Assembly: GCA_036394995.1 (NCBI GenBank)
Contig: DASWED010000025.1
Coordinates: 1-45,553, forward strand
Origin: DASWED01 sp036394995
GTDB lineage: Bacteria > Actinomycetota > UBA4738 > JACQTL01
Length of the DNA: 45,553 nucleotides
Direction of reading: 5' to 3'
Part shown: piece after piece, positions 1-8,404 of the stretch
How positions within the stretch are numbered: the first letter of the stretch is position 1
Layout: each line of letters begins with the position of its first letter
Program-made: the position numbers and the translations under genes
The notes under the pieces: generated by a model
Database searches by the model: none
Seen by the model: only the letters and a program-made list of their open reading frames with translations
What the model was told of the DNA's origin: nothing

Positions 1-490
1 TGAACCCTGCCTTCGCCCGGTGGACGCGGGCCCGGACCGACGACGGTCTGATGCCCAGCGCCCGGCCGGCCTCGGCGGAGTCCAGACCCAGCCATTCGGT
101 GAGGACGAGGGCCGACCGCTGCCCCTCGGGGAGCGCCAGCAGAGCCCGGAGCACGTCGCTCCGCGACGCGGCCACCGACGCGGGGTCCGCCGCCGAGGCG
201 GGCCGGGGCGCATCCTCCTCCCGTGCCCGGAGCCGGAGCCGGCGGAGCCGCCGGTGGTGCAGGTGCACCGCGATCCGCACGGCGTACCCGCCGGGAGAGT
301 CCATGCCCCGCACCCGTTCCCAGCGCTCCAGGGTCCTGGCCATGGCCTCCTGGGCGATGTCGGCGGCCTCGGCCCGGTCGCCGGTCAGCAGGAACGCCAG
401 CCGGAACACCCTCGGATGCTCCCGGCAGAAGAAGGACTCGAAGTCGAGCTCCGGCGCATCCTGCGTCTCGGTCACGGTCTGGGCCCTCAT
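1..490 (-). CDS. ECF sigma factor (sigma-70 family), 3' end outside the window
   Basis: Reading leftward from ATG at 490, the frame stays open to the window edge and gives about 163 residues. Near the N-terminus a region-2-like segment (FESFFCREHPRVFRLAFLL, then AEAADIAQEAMARTLERW) is the core-binding and -10 recognition helix pair of extracytoplasmic-function sigma factors. After a short linker comes a region-4 helix-turn-helix (LPEGQRSALVLTEWLG, then SAEAGRALGIRPSSVRARVH). An upstream ATG at 504 hits TGA after four codons, so 490 is the start; GGTGAGG precedes it. The layout matches the SigE/SigJ-like factors whose next gene is usually an anti-sigma factor, which would lie outside this window. 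It sits 51 bp downstream of the TelA-type operon and could be read from it. Target promoters cannot be deduced. Confidence 0.88.
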   Translation of the reverse strand, partial: MRAQTVTETQDAPELDFESFFCREHPRVFRLAFLLTGDRAEAADIAQEAMARTLERWERVRGMDSPGGYAVRIAVHLHHRRLRRLRLRAREEDAPRPASAADPASVAASRSDVLRALLALPEGQRSALVLTEWLGLDSAEAGRALGIRPSSVRARVHRAKAGF

Positions 491-541
491 CGCGTCCTCA
501 CCATGACCAAGCCCCGGGGCGGGCCGAGCGTTGCAACCGTC

Positions 542-1234
542 CTACGGGGGCGGCGGAGGCGGGAGCTTCGACGACGGGCCGGGCTCACCGCCGTCCGGCG
601 GTTCGATGGCCAGCTGCGAGCTGCCGAACCGCTCCTCCAGGAACCTGCCGTGCGCGAGCAGGCGGTCCACGTCGTTGCGGGCCACCGCGTCGGCCACCTC
701 GTTCATCTGGGCCGACAGCAGGTCGAGCTGCTCCAGCAGGACCTGCCGCGCCGTCTTCCCTTCCTCGATCGGATGCGAGTTCGCGTAGTCCCGGGGCAGG
801 CTCAGGTAGCTCTCCACCGCCGTCGGCAGGTAGTCGGTTGCCGTTCGCTGGAGGATGAACAGCTCCTGCGACGCGCCGGACAGCTTCCCGACGTTCGGCA
901 GGATGCCCTCGATCGTCTCCGCGATGCCGTTCACGCGGACCGAGATCTCCGTGGGAGCCCGGTCCCGGCACTCCTTGCGCACCCGGTTCAGCGCCGAGCG
1001 GACGCCGCTCGGGTCGAATCCCAGCCGCAACAGGTCGGTGGCCGGGCGGCGCGGCGCGACCAGCACCCCGATGACGTACAACGCCACCACCACCAGCGGC
1101 CAGAGCTTCGCGAGGACCCCGACGAAGTACAGGACCAGCCCCACCAGCGCCAGCAGGCAGCCGAAGATGTTCTTCGCGCTGGCCAGGTACCGCATCACCG
1201 GCCCGGGCGTCCGTGCCCTCCCCTGGGCGGCCAC
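542..1234 (-). CDS. XpaC-like two-TM membrane protein of the TelA operon
   Basis: Protein of 230 residues. Two hydrophobic segments near the N-terminus (about residues 22-42 and 44-60) are followed by a long helical cytosolic part and a Pro-rich tail of six prolines. The part around YLPTAVESYLSLP and the following amphipathic helices resemble the XpaC/5-bromo-4-chloroindolyl phosphate hydrolysis family, which is encoded beside telA in Bacillus; that resemblance and the neighbour two genes upstream are the basis for the call. The start is GTG at 1234, sharing one base with the TAG of the upstream gene (TAGTG), so translation is probably coupled. Biochemical function is unknown; the historic family name does not mean it is a phosphatase. 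A generic helical membrane protein remains possible. Confidence 0.55.
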   Translation of the reverse strand: MAAQGRARTPGPVMRYLASAKNIFGCLLALVGLVLYFVGVLAKLWPLVVVALYVIGVLVAPRRPATDLLRLGFDPSGVRSALNRVRKECRDRAPTEISVRVNGIAETIEGILPNVGKLSGASQELFILQRTATDYLPTAVESYLSLPRDYANSHPIEEGKTARQVLLEQLDLLSAQMNEVADAVARNDVDRLLAHGRFLEERFGSSQLAIEPPDGGEPGPSSKLPPPPPP

Positions 1235-2811
1235 TACTGGAACCCCCGGATCTCCTTGAACACCTTCGACAGCGACTCCGAACGGCTGTCGAAGACCTCG
1301 CCCCCGGTCTCGTCGGCCACGTCGTGCAGCTCACCCGGATCGGCCTCGCCGAACAGGACCGGGAACGTCTTGATCTGCCTGGCCGGGGGGCCCAGCGAGT
1401 GGTAGTCGTTCAGGAATTCGCCGAACGAGATCCCCGAGTTGTTCTCGCCGTCGGTCATCAGACAGATCGACGTGAACCGGGTGGGATCTGCCTGTAAGGC
1501 GGCCGTCGCCGTCCGGTATGCGGTGTCGAGCGCCGAGTAGATCGAGGTGTGTCCGCCCGCCTGGAGCCGCCCCACGAAGTCGCGCACGGCCTGCAGGCTC
1601 GTCGAGTTCGGGTCGGTGGTGTCGATCGTGAAGTCCTTCACCTGATGGACGCTACCGGAGAACGTGATGAACGTGACGTCCTCGCGCGCCCGGAACTGGG
1701 CGAACCGGCCGGTGAGGCTGGTGTCCAGCCCGGTGAGGCCGACCAGGGCCCGCTTCAGCTCGTCCAGGCGGTCCCCTTCCATCGAGCCGCTGACGTCGAG
1801 CACGAACACGGAGTGCGAGGGCGGCCGGATCTCGTTGAGGTACGCGTCGAGGAGCGCGTTCACTACCTGGAGCGTCGACGGGAACGGCAGCTCCACCAGC
1901 ACCTGCGACGGGAACCGGGAGTCCGGGCGCACCTGCGGGATCACCGGCCGCCGGTCGGTGTTCTCCATGATCCACCGCTGCGACGCCTCCGACCGGAAGA
2001 ACGCGACCGTCTTGTCGTACAGCTCCCGCTTGTCCTCGTGCAGCAGCATCAGCGGGTAGTCCGCCGAGATGATGCCGTCCTTCGGATAGATCAGGTCGAG
2101 GGGCTCCTGGAGCGTCCCGGCTCGGTTCAGCTCGAGCAGGATCGACTCGTAGTTGATCATCCCGTCGAGGTCCGCCTGCTCCTGCACGAACGAGTCGGCC
2201 AGGAATCCCGAGGACCCCGCCGTCAGCTTCTGCCCGGAGAAGAACTCCTTGAGGTGCTCGACGTCGATGTCGTCCTCGGTGAGGGCGTTCCCGGTCCCGG
2301 CGAACGCGGACGCCACGCCGACCAGGGCCGTGAAGCCGCTGTTCGACGCCGCCGGGTTCGTCATCGCGTAGTGGAACTCCCCGGCCAGGGCCTTGTCCGA
2401 GATGTCGGCCCACGTGACGTCGGGGTTGTCCTCCCACCCGAACCGCTGGGCCACCGAGCGCTTCACCCCGATGACCACCGGCGAGACCATCATCGAGGTC
2501 TGGGCCAGCACCTTGTGGGTGTCGCCCTGGGCGAGCGTCAGGTAGTTCCCGCTGGAGAACCACGCCGCGTCGGCCGGATCGCCGTCCAGGATGGCCTGGG
2601 CGCCGTCCAGCGAACCCGTGAACTCGAGCTCCAGGTGGACCCCAGTCTGGTCCTCGAGCTTGGGCAGCAGCGGCTGGAGGTCCTTCAGCTCCGAGCCGGC
2701 CAGGACCGTGAGCGTGTCCGCCGGGTTCGCGCCGCCGGATCCGCACGCAGCGAGCAGGCCGGCCACGAGGGCCAGCGCGAGCAGGCTCGACGCGAACCGG
2801 GCCCCTCGCAT
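1234..2811 (-). CDS. Lipoprotein with solute-binding half and C-terminal vWA domain
   Basis: Protein of 525 residues. A signal peptide ends in a lipobox (LLAAC, Cys23), so the mature protein should be lipid-anchored outside the membrane. Residues about 30-320 look like a periplasmic solute-binding protein fold (TLTVLAGSELKDLQPLLPKLE at the start, then GEFHYAMTNPAASNSGF). Residues about 330-525 form a von Willebrand A domain with an intact MIDAS, DVSGS starting at Asp339, and a later MTDGENNSG loop. Such SBP-vWA proteins are thought to bind ligands or partner proteins extracellularly rather than to feed a transporter; no ABC permease genes are nearby. Start ATG 2811 is preceded by GGGGGAG, which overlaps the end of the TelA gene. 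The ligand is unknown. Confidence 0.82.
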   Translation of the reverse strand: MRGARFASSLLALALVAGLLAACGSGGANPADTLTVLAGSELKDLQPLLPKLEDQTGVHLELEFTGSLDGAQAILDGDPADAAWFSSGNYLTLAQGDTHKVLAQTSMMVSPVVIGVKRSVAQRFGWEDNPDVTWADISDKALAGEFHYAMTNPAASNSGFTALVGVASAFAGTGNALTEDDIDVEHLKEFFSGQKLTAGSSGFLADSFVQEQADLDGMINYESILLELNRAGTLQEPLDLIYPKDGIISADYPLMLLHEDKRELYDKTVAFFRSEASQRWIMENTDRRPVIPQVRPDSRFPSQVLVELPFPSTLQVVNALLDAYLNEIRPPSHSVFVLDVSGSMEGDRLDELKRALVGLTGLDTSLTGRFAQFRAREDVTFITFSGSVHQVKDFTIDTTDPNSTSLQAVRDFVGRLQAGGHTSIYSALDTAYRTATAALQADPTRFTSICLMTDGENNSGISFGEFLNDYHSLGPPARQIKTFPVLFGEADPGELHDVADETGGEVFDSRSESLSKVFKEIRGFQ

Positions 2812-2819
2812 CGCTCCCC

Positions 2820-4109
2820 CTAGGACAGGTCCGGCAGGGAGAGCTCGGCCGGCGCGGCCGGCGCCTGGTCCCGTTGCTCCCCCTGACGGACCCGGTTGAG
2901 GTAGTCCTGGGCCTTGCCGACCTCCTGCTCCAGGGTCTGGACGGTCTGCTTCATGCTGTCCAGGGCCTGGAGCTTGAAGCCGTCGATGGCGTCCATCGTC
3001 GCGTAGATGTTGTTGAACGCCGCCTGGAGCTTGCTCACCTCGATCGCGGACGAGGCGGCCTGCTTGCCCACCTCAGCCGATTGCTCCCGGAGCATCTCGG
3101 AGGTCCCCTCGATGACGTTCCCGGTGGTCTCGTTCAGGGCGCTGATCTGGTCGAGGACGAGCTTCTGGTTGGCCAGGGCCTGGGCCACGATCACCGCGGT
3201 TCGCAGGGCCGACACCGTGGTGGTGGTGGCCCGGTCCACCCCCTTGATCAGCTCCACGTTGTTCTTGCGGATGAGGTCGAGGGCCAGGTAGCCCTGGGCG
3301 CTCACCGCGAGCTGGGTCAGCAGGTCCTGGACCTTCTGCCGCACGGGGAACAGCAGGTCCTCCCGCATGGCCTTGCCCTTCTCGGCCTCCGTGGACTCCA
3401 CCACGTTGATCTGCATCTCGAGCCCGGCGTCCAGGCGCTTGGCCAGGTACACGTACTGGTTCAGCCGCTGCATGGCCTGCCACAGGTTGGCCTTCTCCTG
3501 TTCGACCGAGGCGTTGTCCTGGCGGAGCTCGTCCTGGCCCGAGTACAGGGCCTGGAGGATGGCCTCGATGTGGTTCTGGGCCGAGTGGTACTTGTCGAAG
3601 TAGTCGCGCATGTGGTCCCCGAAGGGGATCAGCCCGAACAGCTTCTTCTTCGACATGATCCCCTGCTTGCCGGGGTCGAGGTCCTCGATGGTCTGGCGCA
3701 GGTCCACCAGCGACTTCGCCACGGGGGCCTCGTTGTCGAACAGCCCCGAGCCCATGGCCCGGACCGGCTTGTCCAGAAGACGGTTCGACACCTCGGCCGA
3801 CTCCCGGACCTCCTTGTCGCCGATGGCCCGGACGGCATCACTCTTCTGCTGGAACTCCACCGACTTCGGATCCATCTGGATGACCGACTGCACGAACCCG
3901 TCGGCCATGGCGTCGAGCTTCGTGGCCACGGCCGGGTCCATCTGGATCATCCCCGGGGCCTGCTCCGGGGCGACGGCCTGGACGGCCTGCGGCGGCTGCA
4001 GGACCAGGGTGGTCCCGGCCTGCGCCGGCGGGGTCAGGGCCTGGGTCTGGGCCGCGGCCTCCGGTGGGGTGAGGGCGCCGTTGCCGGCGGGGGGCTCTGG
4101 TGTGCTCAT
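2820..4109 (-). CDS. telA: TelA/KlaA-family toxic-anion resistance protein
   Basis: Protein of 429 residues. After a Pro/Ala/Gln-rich N-terminal stretch of about 70 residues, the rest is nearly all alpha-helical and matches the TelA (toxic anion resistance) family: the conserved KKLFGLIPFGDHMRDYFDKY segment near residues 155-175, long coiled-coil helices, then SAQGYLALDLIRKNNVELIKGV and TTTTVSALRTAVIVAQAL. The family is linked to tellurite, colicin, phage and antibiotic stress, and in Bacillus is paired with XpaC; its molecular role is not settled. ATG 4109 overlaps the TGA of the upstream binding-protein gene (ATGA), which fixes the start and implies coupling. No transmembrane segment is visible, so it should be cytosolic, facing the two membrane-anchored neighbours. 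Confidence 0.85.
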   Translation of the reverse strand: MSTPEPPAGNGALTPPEAAAQTQALTPPAQAGTTLVLQPPQAVQAVAPEQAPGMIQMDPAVATKLDAMADGFVQSVIQMDPKSVEFQQKSDAVRAIGDKEVRESAEVSNRLLDKPVRAMGSGLFDNEAPVAKSLVDLRQTIEDLDPGKQGIMSKKKLFGLIPFGDHMRDYFDKYHSAQNHIEAILQALYSGQDELRQDNASVEQEKANLWQAMQRLNQYVYLAKRLDAGLEMQINVVESTEAEKGKAMREDLLFPVRQKVQDLLTQLAVSAQGYLALDLIRKNNVELIKGVDRATTTTVSALRTAVIVAQALANQKLVLDQISALNETTGNVIEGTSEMLREQSAEVGKQAASSAIEVSKLQAAFNNIYATMDAIDGFKLQALDSMKQTVQTLEQEVGKAQDYLNRVRQGEQRDQAPAAPAELSLPDLS

Positions 4110-5233
4110 GACGAGGCTCCTCCTTGGTTCTGCGAGTACAGCTCCTCGATTCGCCCGATCATGTGCTCGAGCGCCTCGTAGCTGGGCGGTTCGATGAGGT
4201 CGATGATGGTGTCGGGGATGGGGGCGTCGTGCTTCGCGACCTCGTCCCGGAACGGCGCCGGGTCGTTCGTGCGGAAGCCGTAGGCGGCGGCCAGGCGCTG
4301 CAGCACGGGGTCGTCCAGGAGCAGCTTGCCGACCCGGTCCCCCTTGTCGTTCAGCGGCACCACCACGTGCTTCGACACCACGTCGGGGTCCGGATACATG
4401 AGCTTCATGTCCGGCGTGATGGTGCCGTCGTCGGCGAACACGTGCTGGAGGAACTGGGCCTCGTAGATGAAGACCATGGGGGCCCTGCCGATCCCGATGG
4501 CCAGGTAGTCGTCGAACGGCTCCTCGGATGAGGTCGCGGTGAAGCCCTGGCGCAGGAAGATCGGCGCGACCTGCGGGATGACGGTGTTGCCCTGGTCGTC
4601 GTTCTCCACCACGTTGTCGCTGTTGGCCACGTACGACGCGATGCTCAGGTAGTTCGCGGCGGAATTCGACGTCCGGACGTCGGTGGACGTCACCAGGATG
4701 CTCTTGCTGGCCGGATACGCGGAGTTGTCCTTCAGGTCGGTCCACCGGGTGTTCTTCGCGACGAGCGCGAGATAGGCCTTCACGCTGAACGTGTCCCACG
4801 TGCCCTGGTCGGTGGCCACCGGCGCGGTCTCGCCCTCCGGGACGGCCTTCTCCAGGAGCTCCGTGATGGGCTTCCAGCTGGCGATCACCATCGGCGTGTA
4901 GAACACCGTGTACGTGGTGCTGACCCCGTGGTCCTGCTTGATCTTCGAGGCGGCCGGCACGCCCGAGGGGAAGGCGAAGTCGTACTGGGACAGGTCCACG
5001 GTGGTGGCGATGGAACGGGATCCGGCGGTGTCCACGTCCACTCTGAGCCCGTGCTTCTCGAACTCGGCCTTCACCCGGCGGTCCGAGAAGAACGCCTTCT
5101 TCTCCGAGCCGATGACGCCGCGAACCGTGACGGTCTTCGGGGTGCCCGAGCCCCCGCCCAGCGAGGCCACGATGGCGATGATCACGCCGATGGCCAGGAC
5201 CCCGGCCAGGGCCAGGCCCACCGTCCTCTTCAC
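4106..5233 (-). CDS. Membrane-anchored extracellular binding-protein-like protein, first gene of the TelA operon
   Basis: Protein of 375 residues. An N-terminal hydrophobic segment (about residues 5-25) without a lipobox cysteine suggests an uncleaved anchor. The rest looks like a solute-binding protein: VRGVIGSEKKAFFSDRRV at the start resembles the domain that begins many vWA/SBP proteins of this group, and the QYDFAFPSG and VVIPQVAPIFLRQG stretches fit a ligand-binding cleft. No transporter genes are linked. GTG 5233 is the only start that keeps the hydrophobic anchor; GGGGGA and GGGAG lie just upstream. It heads a four-gene unit (this gene, telA, SBP-vWA lipoprotein, XpaC-like) with overlaps or gaps under 10 bp. 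The assignment as SBP-like is by pattern, not by a specific family. Confidence 0.7.
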   Translation of the reverse strand: MKRTVGLALAGVLAIGVIIAIVASLGGGSGTPKTVTVRGVIGSEKKAFFSDRRVKAEFEKHGLRVDVDTAGSRSIATTVDLSQYDFAFPSGVPAASKIKQDHGVSTTYTVFYTPMVIASWKPITELLEKAVPEGETAPVATDQGTWDTFSVKAYLALVAKNTRWTDLKDNSAYPASKSILVTSTDVRTSNSAANYLSIASYVANSDNVVENDDQGNTVIPQVAPIFLRQGFTATSSEEPFDDYLAIGIGRAPMVFIYEAQFLQHVFADDGTITPDMKLMYPDPDVVSKHVVVPLNDKGDRVGKLLLDDPVLQRLAAAYGFRTNDPAPFRDEVAKHDAPIPDTIIDLIEPPSYEALEHMIGRIEELYSQNQGGASS

Positions 5234-5265
5234 GTTCCCCCGCTCCCGCTCATCGTGGCCGACAC

Positions 5266-5271
5266 ACGATA
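5266..5271 (-). promoter_or_regulatory. Possible -10 box (TATCGT) for the TelA operon
   Basis: On the minus strand TATCGT lies 32 nt before the GTG at 5233, leaving room for a short leader with the ribosome binding site. No good -35 is found 16-18 nt further upstream, which would fit a promoter that needs an activator such as one binding the repeats at 5322-5354. Confidence 0.25.
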
Positions 5272-5321
5272 GCCACGGCTTCGTGGATTGCGAGAGAGAC
5301 CCGGCGTCAGATCCAGGGAAC

Positions 5322-5354
5322 GTTCACCGCGTGTTCACCTGCCGTTCACGAAAG
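5322..5354. promoter_or_regulatory. Three 11-nt direct repeats resembling a PHO box
   Basis: On the plus strand, GTTCACCGCGT, GTTCACCTGCC and GTTCACGAAAG follow each other without a gap. Streptomyces PhoP binds boxes made of 11-nt direct repeat units with a GTTCACC-like core, so both unit length and core agree. The array lies 89 bp upstream of the TelA operon start; its third unit runs into the stop codon of the M48 protease gene. Other response regulators of the OmpR family also use 11-nt repeats, so the binding protein is inferred. Confidence 0.5.
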
Positions 5355-6461
5355 CGACCCGGGGAGGGCCGCGGCGATCCGTTCCGCGGGGGCCGGGTGG
5401 CTGTGCGTGAACAGGTAGGCCAGGCGGCCGGGGGCGAGCTCGGAGAGGTTCGCGGTGGACAGGTCCCGTTCCATCTCCGCGAACCCTTCCGCGTCGCCGG
5501 TGAGCTCGATCGAGGCGCGATCCGCCTCCCGCTCCCACCGCCGGCTGACGGCCATGCCGAACGGGTCGGTGACGAGCCCCGCCACGGCCAGGGCCAGCAG
5601 CACGAACGGGACCACGCGCGGGTCGGCGGGACCGGTGGCGTGCACCGCGTCGAGCAACGCGCCGGACCGGAGCAGGGCCCACAGCAGGACCACGCCGGCC
5701 ACGGCGCCGAGGGCGGCCGTGAGCGTTCCCTTCAGGACGTGGCGGGCCCGGCGGTGCCCCAGCTCGTGGGCCACCACCAGCCGGACGTCGCGCGCCGAGC
5801 CGCGGGACAGGAGCGTGTCCCACACGACCACCCGCCGGGTGGCCCCCAGGCCGGACACGTACGCGTTCTCCTTCGACGTCCGCCGGCTGGCGTCCGCCAC
5901 CAGCACGTCGCGGACGGGCACGCCCGCCTTCACAGACAAAGCTCGGAGCTCCCCGGCCAGCTGTTCGTCCTCGAGCGGCCGGAACCTGTTGAACACCGGC
6001 TCGAACACCACCGGCGCCAGGAACGACAGCACGAACACCACCAGCGCGGCCGCCGGGGCGGCGATCCACGGCCAGGCGTCCGTCGCGCCGGCCAGCGACA
6101 GGAACCCGACGAGCATGCCGCCGGTGAGCCCGACCCCGATCAGCGCGCCCTTCGCCCAGTCCCCGAACCAGCGGAACCAGGTCTGCCGGGCGAACCCCCA
6201 CCGCCGTTCGTGGGCGAACCCCCACGCCCGCAGCGGCAGGCCGAGGACGGCTCCCAGGCCCACCACGGCGAACGCGTACGCGGCGGCGGTCCCCACGCCG
6301 TCCGAGAGCGTCCGGCCGGTGGGCGTGAACGCCAGGACGGCAAGGTACGCCGTGGACGCCGCCGAGCCGATCACGCCCCGGAGGTGCCCCGGCCGGTGGT
6401 AGCGACGCGAGCGTTCGATCTCCTCTGCGGAGAAGAACCGCCGCGGATCCGGGAGGCGCAC
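5346..6461 (-). CDS. M48-family membrane metalloprotease (Ste24/CAAX protease 1-like)
   Basis: Protein of 371 residues. Several membrane helices (about residues 30-50, 58-80, 105-125, 135-155, 245-265, 280-300) surround a zinc site: HELGH at 232-236 and a downstream EREADRASIEL that supplies the third ligand. VVFEPVFNRFRPLEDEQL just before the catalytic domain matches the Ste24 branch of M48, which cleaves prenylated or damaged membrane proteins; bacterial members act in membrane protein quality control. The start is taken as GTG 6461, three bases from the stop of the upstream vWA gene. The frame is open further upstream but that part is antisense-like composition inside the vWA gene, so it is excluded. 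Confidence 0.85.
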   Translation of the reverse strand: MRLPDPRRFFSAEEIERSRRYHRPGHLRGVIGSAASTAYLAVLAFTPTGRTLSDGVGTAAAYAFAVVGLGAVLGLPLRAWGFAHERRWGFARQTWFRWFGDWAKGALIGVGLTGGMLVGFLSLAGATDAWPWIAAPAAALVVFVLSFLAPVVFEPVFNRFRPLEDEQLAGELRALSVKAGVPVRDVLVADASRRTSKENAYVSGLGATRRVVVWDTLLSRGSARDVRLVVAHELGHRRARHVLKGTLTAALGAVAGVVLLWALLRSGALLDAVHATGPADPRVVPFVLLALAVAGLVTDPFGMAVSRRWEREADRASIELTGDAEGFAEMERDLSTANLSELAPGRLAYLFTHSHPAPAERIAAALPGSLS

Positions 6462-6463
6462 CG

Positions 6464-8392
6464 TCAGGCGCCGCGGCGGGCCACGTAGTCGCGGACCACG
6501 AAGTCCCCCAGCGCCTCCCCGTTCATCAGGAACACACGCCCCGCGGTGAGCCGGGCAAGCCGCTCCATGAACCGGGCAAGGCCGGGCGAGTCCTCCAGCA
6601 TGAACACGTTGAGGGTCACGCCGGTGCGCGCCAGGCGCATGGCCTCGTGCAGGGTCAGCCGGATGGTCTCGGGCTCCGGCGGCCACGCGAACACCGCGCG
6701 CTCCCCCTCCAGGTGCGCGGTGGGCTCGCCGTCGGTGACCATGATGACCTGGCGGGTGGCCCGGGGATGCTTCGACAGCAGCCGGCCGGCCAGGTGGAAC
6801 GCGTGGTGCATGTTCGTCCCGTACACGCGCTCCCATCCGGTCGCCGTGAGGTCCTCCGGCTCCATGCGCCGGGCGTAGTCGCTGAACCCGATGAGGTACA
6901 GCGTGTCGTGCGGGTACCGGGCCTCGATCAGCGCGTGCAGCGCCAGCGCCATCCGCTTGGCCGGGACGAAGTGCCCGCGCAGCGGCATCGAGAACGACAG
7001 GTCCAGCAGCAGCGCGGTGGCGGCCTCCGTCCGGGTCTCCGCCTCCACCAGCTCGAAGTCGTCGGGCTTCATGCCGGGCGTGCGCCCGGGACCCTGGCGG
7101 ACCACGGCGTTGAACACGCTGCGCTGCACCGCGATCTGTCCGGCCTCGCCGAACCGCCACGGCCGGGTGGCGCCGGTGGGCTCGGCCTGCCCGCCGGGGT
7201 CCCGCGCGTCGTGCACCGCCTCCCGGTCCTTCCGGAGGTGTTCGAACAGCCGGATCAGGGCCCGTTCGCCGAGCTTCCGTGCGCCCCGCGGCGTGACCTC
7301 CAGCCGCCCGTCCTTCCGGCTGACCAGCCCGGCCTGCTCCAGGGCCCGTTCGACCTCCTTCAGCCGCTGGAGGTCGCGGGTGGCGTCGTCCCCGAGGGTC
7401 CGCCGGAGGGCCTCCTCGTCGACGTCCTCCAACGCCGCCCCGGCGTAGTCCCCCTTCAAGGACCGGTCGAGGTCCTCGTAGTCGTGCATGCGCTCGAGCG
7501 CGTCGACGGTGGCCGACATCGGCATGGCGTCGTCGCCGGCCCCCATCGCGGGCTCGTCCCACGGCATCTGCGGGATCGCCCCCTGGAGGTTCGACGCCAG
7601 CCGGTCGGCCTCGAAGGCCAGGTCCATGTCCTGCATGAGCTGCTCGGCCAGGGCCTGGAGCTCCGCCCGCTGCTCCGCGCTGAGCGAGGCCATCAGGCGC
7701 GACATCGCCGCCATCCGCCGGGCCATCTGTTCCAGCAGCTCGTCGAGCGTCCGCGGGTTCTCCGGGAAGAACTGGCCGTGGCGCTGCATGAAGCCGTCGA
7801 AGTCGACCGGCTCACCCCGCTCGCGGGCCTCGATCATCTGGTTGAGGTCGGCCAGCATGTCCTTGAGGGCGCGCATCTGCTCGGGGGACATGTTCTGGAT
7901 GCCCTGGGTGAGGTTCCGGAAGTACGAGTTGAGGACCTGCTCCTTCAGGAACTCGAGGAGCTCGTCGAACTCCCGCTGGGCCTGCTGGTCGGTGAAGCGG
8001 TAGTCGCGGAGCTCACCGATCTTGCCGGGAGCGTCCGGCGGGAGGTTGTCGAGGAACGCCTCGCGCATGCGGGCGTCGTCCGACGGCTCGAACGACAGCG
8101 TGGTCCGTTCGCGCTCCAGGATCCGCTCCAGCCGTTCGCGGACCTCCTCCAGGGGCCCGGTCAGGTTCAGCCGCTCCTGCTCGTCGCGCCGCCGCTGCCG
8201 GAGGCGGGCCCGGAGCGAGTCGAGCCCCGAGAACGATCCCCGCATCCCCCGGCGGAGGAGCCGGCGCAGCGCGAACTCGGCCCCGTCGCCGGACAGCAGC
8301 TCCTCCGACATCGCGTCGAGGAGCTCCCCGGCCGCCACGTCCGGGCCGAACGGATCCTGCGTCCCGTCCCACCGGGAGTACCGAAACCGCAT
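6464..8392 (-). CDS. Large vWA-domain protein (MoxR-partner type)
   Basis: Protein of 642 residues with no signal peptide. The first 440 residues are charged and mostly helical (many Arg/Glu/Gln, e.g. EEVRERLERILERERTTL). The C-terminal 200 residues form a vWA domain with MIDAS DLSFS, a Thr-containing loop near TNMHHAFHLAG, and a later MVTDGEP. Cytosolic vWA proteins with this layout work with MoxR/ChlI-type AAA ATPases as metal-insertion or assembly chaperones; a matching ATPase is encoded at 13628-15043. ATG 8392 is 12 bp from the kinase stop codon. TAGGCT on the minus strand nine bases before the ATG could be a -10 box, but it overlaps the end of the kinase gene. Clients are unknown. Confidence 0.8.
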   Translation of the reverse strand: MRFRYSRWDGTQDPFGPDVAAGELLDAMSEELLSGDGAEFALRRLLRRGMRGSFSGLDSLRARLRQRRRDEQERLNLTGPLEEVRERLERILERERTTLSFEPSDDARMREAFLDNLPPDAPGKIGELRDYRFTDQQAQREFDELLEFLKEQVLNSYFRNLTQGIQNMSPEQMRALKDMLADLNQMIEARERGEPVDFDGFMQRHGQFFPENPRTLDELLEQMARRMAAMSRLMASLSAEQRAELQALAEQLMQDMDLAFEADRLASNLQGAIPQMPWDEPAMGAGDDAMPMSATVDALERMHDYEDLDRSLKGDYAGAALEDVDEEALRRTLGDDATRDLQRLKEVERALEQAGLVSRKDGRLEVTPRGARKLGERALIRLFEHLRKDREAVHDARDPGGQAEPTGATRPWRFGEAGQIAVQRSVFNAVVRQGPGRTPGMKPDDFELVEAETRTEAATALLLDLSFSMPLRGHFVPAKRMALALHALIEARYPHDTLYLIGFSDYARRMEPEDLTATGWERVYGTNMHHAFHLAGRLLSKHPRATRQVIMVTDGEPTAHLEGERAVFAWPPEPETIRLTLHEAMRLARTGVTLNVFMLEDSPGLARFMERLARLTAGRVFLMNGEALGDFVVRDYVARRGA

Positions 8393-8404
8393 CGCACGGC
8401 CAGC

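Noticed and set aside
6462..7562. N-terminal extension of the M48 protease
   Set aside because: The extra 360 residues are Arg/Gly-rich and overlap the vWA gene in another frame.
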